A DNA stretch of 64,000 bases, from positions 1-64,000 of the forward strand of contig JABYQS010000012.1 in the NCBI GenBank assembly GCA_022592435.1. The letters run 5' to 3'. Both the position numbers and the translations under genes were made by a program. The notes beneath the pieces are model-generated. The model was not told the DNA's origin. It did no database searches and saw nothing but the letters and a program-made list of their open reading frames with translations. Source of the stretch: Cerioporus squamosus. Its lineage: Eukaryota; Basidiomycota; Agaricomycetes; Polyporales; Polyporaceae. Shown piece by piece: positions 56,581 through 64,000 of this stretch (positions are counted from its first letter, which is position 1; each line of letters starts with the position of its first letter).

Positions 56581-59270
56581 TCACTTGCGACCATTGCGAC
56601 GCTTCGTCTTCGACCCAGCGTCCTTACCCTGCTTCCGTTTGGTCGAGTCTGTCTGCGGTGAGCATCCGCCAGCTGCTACAGCAGCCGCGGCGGCGGCGCG
56701 CGCGGCAGCATTCTTCCCAGGAACGGCGAAACTCCTCGGCCTCTTGTCAGGTCCTTTGTCCCCACGTGGCCAAGTATGCTTATGCTTGACCTGCTGATAT
56801 ATCTCCGCCTTGAAGGCCCCATGGGTCATTTTTGCAGCGGGGTCAGGACTTGAAGCTTGCGTGGAATTTTGCGTCGCGGCAGTTTCAACTGCGCCGGGAC
56901 CGAGCGACGTGGATGACGCAGGATCAAAAGCAGTTTGCGTCCGCTGCACTTCAATGGAAGGAGCCGATGCCGCAGCTGCATCGAGGGCGAGAAGGTCCGG
57001 ATCCCCGCCGGCAAGTTCCATATCGTCCTCGATGTCGACCGTGGGCCCAACGTCTTCGGTGTTCGTCTCCTCGAGCGGTTCATCCTTGTCAAGGGCGTAG
57101 TACTCCTTGAGCCACTGCAAGACTGTGGAGATGAGGTCATTTATGGGATGACTGCGAGCCGAGGGTACGCTGCCTGTGTTCGGCTCAGATTCAGACGCGA
57201 CCGCGGGAGTGTAGAATTTGAGGAGGTTCTTCTTTTTGGCCTTCCCCTTGGCAGCACTGCCGCCGGTCAACAACGTCAAATCGATCTCGCCCCCCTTCAC
57301 GGCGGCGTACTTCGCCGGTCCGCATGTGTTGCCCGAGTAGCTCTGCGAGTAGTCGTCGAAGTACTGGTAGAGGAACAACCCCACGGCGTCGTCCTTGATG
57401 TTGTGAGGAAGAAAGCGGACTGCGTAGTAGAGGAGGACATGGAAAATAGACTCGAGATCGTCAGGGATGTCGACAGTCTTCTCGTTGTCGTTAAGGCAGT
57501 GAGCGGAGAGGAATTGCCAAGTGCCCTAAGTCGCGCGCCGCGTCAGCATCGTGCCTTTAAGCAACAGCAATCCAAAACTCACCGTTCTCTCCAGTACAGA
57601 ACACTCCCCTGGAGCCGCAGTGTCCTCCACTGACTGGCCCATCACGTACTTCGCGGCCAGTTCCCAGTCGTTCAGCAAGCCATGCCACCGCCCGTTCTTA
57701 GCCTTGTAGAGGAGGATGTTGCCCGCGCTTATGTCGCGATGGATGTAACCAGCTTGACATGCCTGCTCGTGAGCTGAGATAGATATATACAGTCAATGCA
57801 CAAACTTTAACGAGAATCGGGATCATGATGACGTACCCTGAACGACGTGCAGGATGGCTGTGACCAAGCCGGCACCACTACTGAACTCGCTCAGCGGCTT
57901 GCCGACTTCCTCGACAACCAACCGATAGTGCCGGTGAGCCTTGAGCTTGCATGTTTCACCAGGGCGGAGCTTGGACCAGTTCTCGTAGGAGAGGGTGCTT
58001 TGCCCGACCAAATCACCGTGATACACTGCAGTGGGAACATACTGGACACCCGCGCGGTTGAGCGTTCGCAATACGAGACCCTCCTTCTGCAAGCTGGGAT
58101 GGTCGATGCGCCACGCGTCCTTCAGGTACACGAAGGGTTTCGCGGGTTGCCCGTTGTCGTCAAGCGGAGGCTTGCCAGTGTCGTCATCGAGGGGAAGAGC
58201 AACGTAGCCGCGCGTGCCGCGTCCCGCAACACCAGGAGCCTGGAAATGGGGCTTGCCAACCGCGAACCAGTGGTCCGTATCCGTCTCCTCGTCGTAGACT
58301 TTAAGCTTCCAGAGGGGCCACGACTCGACAAGCGACGCCTGGAACAGCCTCGCCGCGTGGTCGTCACTGCTCTGAACACTCTTCTTCGCGTACTCGTGCA
58401 CCAGAATGTGGAGGGGATCGGCGTTCTCGATACGCATGGCGGTTGGATCGTTCCCCTTGTACTCGGCGCTCTTGAGTCGGCCATAGCGGACAAGGAACTC
58501 GGTGAGCTGAGCACCCTCAGTGGCGTACGAGACCTTCTTCGTTACCACTATGCCGGAGTGATCAAAGAAGATGATACGAGCGGATTCGCGGAATAGTAGG
58601 AGCATGTAGTGGAAGTTGCGCTGCTGATGCTTGAACACGAGCTCGGCGTACGACAGGATTTGGCCAAGGACCTCCCGGCGTTCCTGAGCCTCGGGCTCGT
58701 TCTCGGGCTTCTTCTCGTCAAACGGATCTTGGTTGGTGGAATGAAGCTTGCACTCGATGCAGAGGTCGATCCGAGACCAGTCCGTACGCCTCGACTCATC
58801 TCCTGCGGCTGTCTGGCTGGGCTTGGGGGCGAACTTCGTGGGGTACATGCCGCAATCAATGGCCTGTTTAGTGGTATCGTTCGGATCAGACTTCCAAGCA
58901 GTTGTTACGAATGTTTGGCCTGGGAAGATACTCGATTGGTTGAAGACCGACGTCTGGTTTGACAAGATTAGTGACGCAACCGTCGTGAGGTGGTTTGGGT
59001 AGAGCTCACAAAGTGGTCGTACATATCCCTCTCCGTCTTAAACTTCGGAACATTTTTGAAAAGGTCCGGGATAGCTTTCTTCGAACGCGAAGACGGGGCG
59101 GGGAAGTAGTGCTGCAAGAGCTCGTCGAGAGAGACGACGTAGTTCTTGCCTTGCATGATGTTGCGAAGCTCGAGACGAATGTCCTCTAGAGTGGGAACAT
59201 AAGCTGAGTCCTCGCCATGACGAAAAGGGGTGACTGAATCGCTGAAGACGGCGCTGCCTGCGCCCGACAT
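56581..59270 (-). CDS. FunK1 fungal-type protein kinase, intact
   Basis: A complete FunK1 kinase. Exons 59,270-59,010, 58,953-57,837, 57,773-57,583 and 57,525-56,581 with introns of 56-63 nt give 837 residues. The start MSGAGSAVFSDS is the first ATG of the conserved N-terminal region, which has helical segments (YVVSLDELLQHYF, ERDMYDHF). The kinase core shows the FunK1 features TDWSRIDLCIECK and ATEGAQLTEFLVRYGRL, the catalytic loop HRDISAGNIL and LNDWELAAKY. After GTWQFLSAHCL the last exon encodes IPDDLESIFHVLLYYAVRFL and then a low-complexity tail ending in a basic nuclear-type signal (STKRKQGKD, KTKRRNGRK). FunK1 substrates are unknown. It is the reference for the broken copies at 1-2,023 and 53.2-55.8 kb. 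Confidence 0.9.
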
Positions 59271-60374
59271 GGCGAGCGGAGGGGGAGTGGTGGGGGAAGA
59301 GGACAACCACCTACCTGGTTCGAGAGTCTCTTTTATCCTATTAGCGGAGCGCGTAATCGAAAGGCGGTATGCAATCGGTAATTGTAGTCCAAATTGAGCG
59401 TGTTCAGCCGAAGCGACAATGGTTGGGTGGCGGCTCGAGCAGAGCAAGGTCAACATGCATAGGCGCGCAATACACGAGGAAAGAGTCACCGCCACGTGCC
59501 CCCGTTAGTTCAGGACCACCACCACCACCACCGCTCACTGCCCTCCTCTTCGTGACCTCTTTGCTTGAGATAATACCCTGCACTGTTATGGGTACTGTGG
59601 AAGTAACGAAGGACTACGCAGTGTCAAAGCCCGCATCTCCTTGGCAGACTCTGAGGCTCGGAGTCGGTGGCAGTGCCGACGGTGGTTAGGGATACAGCTC
59701 CCCTACTGTCCCCCTCGAAGAGCCGCTGTGTCGACAGCCTATTACCTGGCAATGGTTCTTAGAAGCTCAGTAAACGTAGACGCAAATACGTAGTATGGTA
59801 TGCTATCAGTGCTACCCATAACCACCACTTTCACGCGGCTCCTGGTCAAGTCCGTGACTGTCGGAAACATCGCATTACAGCGATCTAATCACCCTTTCCC
59901 TACATCGATGCCTTCAATTCTGCGTGCTAACGGTGACTGTCACTGTGTACATAGCCTACCCTCGCAAGTACCCAAATTGCCCTCTTCCAGAGTTTCACTT
60001 TCCTCGCGAGCCCGCACGGCACCGGCTGGGCTGATGAACCTCAATCACTCCCTGCCACGTTCAATTACACGTACGGCGGACCTCCTATTGATGTTGATGT
60101 TCTGATGTGTGCCTCACGGTCTCCTAGCTGACGAATAAAAAGACAGAAGAACGTCCTATGTAACTCTCGCAGCGTAACAAGCTCCAGCAGAAGAAACGAA
60201 GTCGATGTGCGAGATGTCCATAATCATATAAACAGCAAAGATAACAATACAACAAGCAAATAGATCTATCGAGTCCGTCATCATGAAACTTGCCTGCAGA
60301 AAGAGATCGCACACACCTGCAGATTCATTCGTACATCGTTCACATTCCCATAGTAACACAGAGCACTCCGCGCA
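59271..60374. other. Intergenic, no gene seen
   Basis: 1.1 kb between two minus-strand genes. It contains a short (CCA)n run near 59,517-59,533 and the FunK1 5' region. Short frames at 59,369 and 59,800 show no recognisable protein. Confidence 0.5.
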
Positions 60375-61496
60375 TTACTGTAACTTGCCAACCGCAGCGA
60401 GACTCTTGGCGCCGGTGCCCGCGGCGTCCTCGACGTACGTCCACCTCTTCACCGCGTGCCCTCTCCGCTCCAGCTCGTCCAAGATCATCTGCCTGTACGC
60501 CGCAACACCCACCAAGCTCCCTCCGAAACACAGAATCGTCTCGCTCGCCTTGACCTTGCGCGCAGGATACGCCGTCCCCGCGGGCGCATCGGCCTCTGGG
60601 CGCAGCAGAACGCATAGCTGATCGACAAGCTCGTTCGTGGTATGCTGGAGCACGCGCAGCGCGAGCGGGTCCTTGTCCTCGAACGCGGCGGCGAAGACGA
60701 GCGGGGCAAGGGATGAAAGCCGCTTCTCGCGCACAATCTGCGTATACGCGGGGGCGTCCTTCTCCTCGGCTGAATCCCGCTCCGTACCCGGGGCGGTCAG
60801 CGGGAGCGGATCCGGCCAGTGCACAACAGTGAGGAGCTCGAAGACGTCGTCAACACCAAAGTACTGGAGCACGCGGTCCTTGAGCGTGCTCGCGGTGTCC
60901 CGCATCTCGGGCGCGATGACCGACGCGCAGTCTGCCTCCCAGAGAATGTGCCGCACTGCAGAGCGGCCGACGTGGAACCCACCGCCCTCGTCTCCGAGAA
61001 TCCAGCCCCATCCCCCGACGCGTCCAAGCTCCTCCAAGCCGCCGCCCTCCTTCTGCCGGAAGCTCACGACAATTCCACCCGTACCTGAGACACAGCCGAT
61101 GGCAGCCGAGACGTCGTCGTGCATGCCGAGTGGCGCAGCGAGGAGGTGGGTGTCATTCGCGACCACTGGTTCCACGCCGAGGAGGGTGGTGACGGGAGGG
61201 ACGATGCGTGCTATCGCGGCGGCGCTGTCGACGCCGGAGACGCCGAGCCAAGCGGCTGCGAACAGGGGCTTGTTCGCAGGAGGAGGAAGGAGGGGCTTGT
61301 CATCTTCGGATGCGGGCAGGAAGGACTGGAGGGCAGAAATGACGGTCGCAGAGACTGCCTGGATGAAGTTGGGGAGGCCGAGGTAGGCGAAGTTGGAGGG
61401 ACCGCCGATGCCGCGTCCGAGGATGTTGCCGTCCTTGTCGGCGATGGCGGCAGCGGTCTTGGATCCGCCGCAATCCACACAGAGATAGTAGGACAT
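60375..61496 (-). CDS. N-acetylglucosamine kinase
   Basis: Phosphorylates GlcNAc, salvaged from chitin turnover, with ATP; a member of the BadF/BadG/BcrA/BcrD ATPase (ASKHA) family. A single exon of 373 residues matches the usual length. The N-terminal phosphate-1 motif is LCVDCGGSKTAAAIADKDG, followed by GRGIGGPSNFAYLG. VANDTHLLAAPLG holds the catalytic-type Asp, CVSGTGGIVVSF is phosphate-2 with GTGG, and GWGWILGDEGGGFHVGRSAV is a strong family signature. The adenosine motif is near ILCFGGSLVGVAAYR. The start MSYYLCVDCGG is the first ATG. No defects seen. No functional link to the neighbours is evident. Confidence 0.92.
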   Translation of the reverse strand: MSYYLCVDCGGSKTAAAIADKDGNILGRGIGGPSNFAYLGLPNFIQAVSATVISALQSFLPASEDDKPLLPPPANKPLFAAAWLGVSGVDSAAAIARIVPPVTTLLGVEPVVANDTHLLAAPLGMHDDVSAAIGCVSGTGGIVVSFRQKEGGGLEELGRVGGWGWILGDEGGGFHVGRSAVRHILWEADCASVIAPEMRDTASTLKDRVLQYFGVDDVFELLTVVHWPDPLPLTAPGTERDSAEEKDAPAYTQIVREKRLSSLAPLVFAAAFEDKDPLALRVLQHTTNELVDQLCVLLRPEADAPAGTAYPARKVKASETILCFGGSLVGVAAYRQMILDELERRGHAVKRWTYVEDAAGTGAKSLAAVGKLQ

Positions 61497-62184
61497 GCAC
61501 AGGGAGCGTGCAGGGGTAGGGGATGGAGAGGCGCGGGGTATATTGCAAAGGCGGGTGTCGCGTGAGAGGGGAGTTATAACTTATCTTCTGGTGTCAATCA
61601 GATAAGTGTAGCTCTACAGAGCACATGAACGAGAAGATAGCCCACATGGAATGCAAAGAGATAGCATGGACAAGCCTGGAGTGAGAGTGATGCTGCGAGC
61701 AGCTGAGCGGTGGCCAGAACAGATGGACGGCGAGGAAGTCAGGAGTCAGGCCCAGGAGGCATGCGACCAGATCACCCGTGCCTATCGAGGACACGGCGCC
61801 AAATGTGCAGCATTTGCTACTCAGTCGTCCGATGTTTCGTATCGTCCCAACTGTCTCGAGAGTAGGAGACCGCGAGCTTTGGCCGACCGAGCAGCTCAGG
61901 AAGATGAGTCCAGATGATGGCGGAACAGAAGAAAGGGTCGATGACGAGCCGCTCTCCAAGCATCTCAACCCTAACCTAGACCATCGGCAGCATCGCGGTC
62001 ACGGGACTGTCGCGTCGCGTGTACGTGCAAAACATGCATTCACTTCAATCATTAGAGTGTCCATCTCATAGTAACTGTAAGTCCGTATATCGTAACCGTC
62101 TATCCGTTCGTCCGTCAGAGTCATATCACAGTTCGGAGCGGGTTCGTAGCTGCGTCCGTATGCCATCCTCTACATAGGAGCCAC
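61497..62184. other. Intergenic, no gene seen
   Basis: NAGK promoter side and the 3' region of the oxalate decarboxylase gene. A 124-codon minus-strand frame (61,594-61,968) has no recognisable features and I do not call it. Confidence 0.5.
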
Positions 62185-64000
62185 CTAAGCAGTAGCAGCC
62201 GTCGTCTTCTTCCCACCAACGACGACACCCTTCGTCTTATTGAACCCGGCGATCGTCTTGTCCGAGATCTGCAGATGCTGCTTCACGAGCGCGGGCGGGG
62301 TGAGCGCCAGCCACTGCGCGAGGCTCACATCCTCGAACCTATCCGAGTTAAAGATCTCGAGGAAGCGCAGCGTCGTGTTCCCCGTGTTCTCCACGTAGTG
62401 GCCTGTCGCGTCATAGTCAGTCGCATCAGGCAGCGAGGCCAGGAAGCGGTGCTTACCATAGGCGGTCGGCACATAGCTGATGTCGCCCGGCTGGTAGTCG
62501 AACGTCTGCGCGATGCCCGTCCCCGCGAAGATCGTGACGCGCGCCGTGCCCTCACTGCCCGACATTCACAAGATCAGCAACCGCTACAGAAAGCAAGATG
62601 AGGTAGAAAGCACGCACAGGAAGAAACCCCACTCGTTCTGTGTCGGGTGCCAGTGGAGCTCGCGCATCGCGCCCGGCTCGACAGTGACCTCCGCGACGGC
62701 GATCTGCGTCGAGACGTTGAACACAGTCGAGTCCGCGATCTTCGCCGTGCCGCCCGAGTACTGCGTCGGCGTCACTTTTGAGAACGCGTACGAGAATGGC
62801 TCCGGGATCTGGCCCTGCGGGTCCGAGACTGGCTGTTGGTTATCGGGAGGAGGCACTGGGTCCTCTGGTCAGCACCACTGATAGCTCCTGACGAAAGCGA
62901 GGACTGACCGCCCGGGAAGATGTAGAGCTGTTCACCGGGAATGTCGTCCCAGTCAGAGATATCGTCCTGAAAGTTTTTCGCGATGACCTCCTTCGGGATG
63001 TGCGCCATCCAGTCCGTGAGCAGCAGCGTGTCGTCGTCATTGAAGGTGCCGTCCGGGAAGATCTGCGCAACGTCGCTCTCATGAGTGCCCCTGTCCCCAC
63101 CCCAAGCACGAGAGCTTACCAAAAGGAATTCTGTGCCATCCGGGTTGTCATCGGTGCCCTGGAGCGAGTGGGGTATGCCGGGCGGGAAGTACCACAGATC
63201 GCCCTGGTTGACCGTCGCGACGTAGTTGCGCCCGCTCTGATCGACGGACGTGATCTGTGTCGATCCCTGTGTCGCCAATGTTAGGACGCCTGTCAGGTAC
63301 TGTGTTGGTTGTGTATGAGTGTATCTGACGCACCTTGATGACATACGCCCACTATAGATGCAGGAACACCAAACAGGGTCGGAGTCAGCGTCGAACGTCC
63401 AACTCCGATCCGCGATCAGAAGATGGGCGGCTTACCTCCGCGGTCTGGTGCCAGTGCAGCTCGCGGATCGCGCCGGCTTCGAGACGCATGTTCACGCCAG
63501 CCATGGCTAGAGGAGTGCGATCGTGAGTGGTGCACGTCTTGTGCAAGGGGAGCATAATGCTCACCGGTAGCGATCGGCATCTGTTGAACTGCACAGACAA
63601 AATGTGAGCTCGTATGGTGCCAGCCCAGATATATGCAAGGTACACACCATTCTGCTGGCGAACCCAACCACCGGTGTTCAGCTGCATCTTGCTCAGACTG
63701 AACGGCCACTTGGCGTTTCCACTGCACCAAATCGACCATATCATATGGCATTAGCAACCCCCACCACATGGACGGCTACAGGGACAAAGCAGTACTTACA
63801 TGGTGCCAGAGTCGGTCGTCGGCGGTGCGAGGATGTCCGGGTTCTGCTTGTCGATCGCGATATCCTGCGGGCCAAGGATGCTCGCGCCGAGAGTACCCCG
63901 CTCGGGCTGCGTGTCCGACGTCGTCGTCTCGTTCCACAGCCAATAGTTGGGATCGTCACTGGCGTAGGGCACCGTCGGGCTCGGCTGTGAGGGATCGCCG
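62185..64000 (-). CDS. Oxalate decarboxylase (bicupin), 5' end outside window
   Basis: A secreted Mn-dependent bicupin that converts oxalate to formate and CO2, common in wood-decay fungi; the signal peptide lies beyond the window. The first exon in view gives YASDDPNYWLWNE and GASILGPQDI. Several short introns separate exons that encode cupin 1 (RLEAGAIRELHWHQTAE, with the His-x-His-x4-Glu metal site, then GDLWYFPPGIPHSLQG) and cupin 2 (EPGAMRELHWHPTQNEW, then FDYQPGDISYVPTAYG joined by a 54-nt intron at 62,403-62,456 to HYVENTGNTTLRFLEIF). The Glu of VENTG is the conserved active-site glutamate. The join at about 62,566 (donor GTGCGT, acceptor GGGCAG) gives FFLEGTARVTIF. The C-terminus is TTAATA at 62,185. 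Confidence 0.9.

Noticed and set aside
61594..61968. 124-codon minus-strand frame between NAGK and oxalate decarboxylase
   Set aside because: No recognisable motif, and its composition is typical of non-coding DNA.

Overview
The window looks like nuclear DNA of a filamentous basidiomycete, most likely a wood-decay agaricomycete of the Polyporales type. The signs are GC-rich coding regions cut by many short introns (about 45-65 nt, GTRNGT donors, CTNAY branch sites), fungus-specific FunK1 kinases, a bicupin oxalate decarboxylase, and a basidiomycete-type family of P-loop NTPase/REase genes. No taxon can be fixed from the sequence alone.

Left flank (1-7.2 kb): a 5'-truncated FunK1 kinase, then three conserved genes on the plus strand: rRNA-processing factor Efg1, an aldo/keto reductase, and the 60S export adaptor Nmd3. 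The kinase start, Efg1 and the reductase each carry small indels that break an otherwise conserved frame.

Centre (7.8-47 kb): a minus-strand NTPase/REase gene is interrupted by a 350-bp foldback element with perfect 63-bp terminal inverted repeats and a 3-bp target duplication. From 9,156 a tandem array begins: three units of about 11.7 kb (9,156; 20,845; 32,574) and a fourth partial unit from 44,294. Each full unit holds a piece of the NTPase gene, an unrecognised minus-strand reading frame, a 5' fragment of the cornichon gene ERV14, and about 9 kb without an intact gene. That 9 kb holds intron-rich, Cys/His-containing gene remnants, two of them homologous and inverted, and a short GWP-type domain fragment. 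The partial fourth unit runs into the only complete ERV14 (46,709-47,561). Variants at the two ends of the units show that units 2 and 3 are hybrids of unit 1 and unit 4, as expected for unequal crossing-over. A roughly 3-kb stretch of unit 3 is full of single-base indels and looks like poor consensus.

Right flank (47.5-64 kb): a 2-kb gene-poor, simple-repeat-rich stretch, an HNH nuclease-domain gene, a single-pass membrane protein gene, a FunK1 pseudogene that has lost both catalytic aspartates and its start codon, an intact FunK1 gene, N-acetylglucosamine kinase, and the 3' part of an oxalate decarboxylase gene that runs off the window.

The housekeeping genes (EFG1, NMD3, ERV14, NAGK) are single copy. 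The accessory material (FunK1, NTPase/REase, foldback element, array) lies between them.
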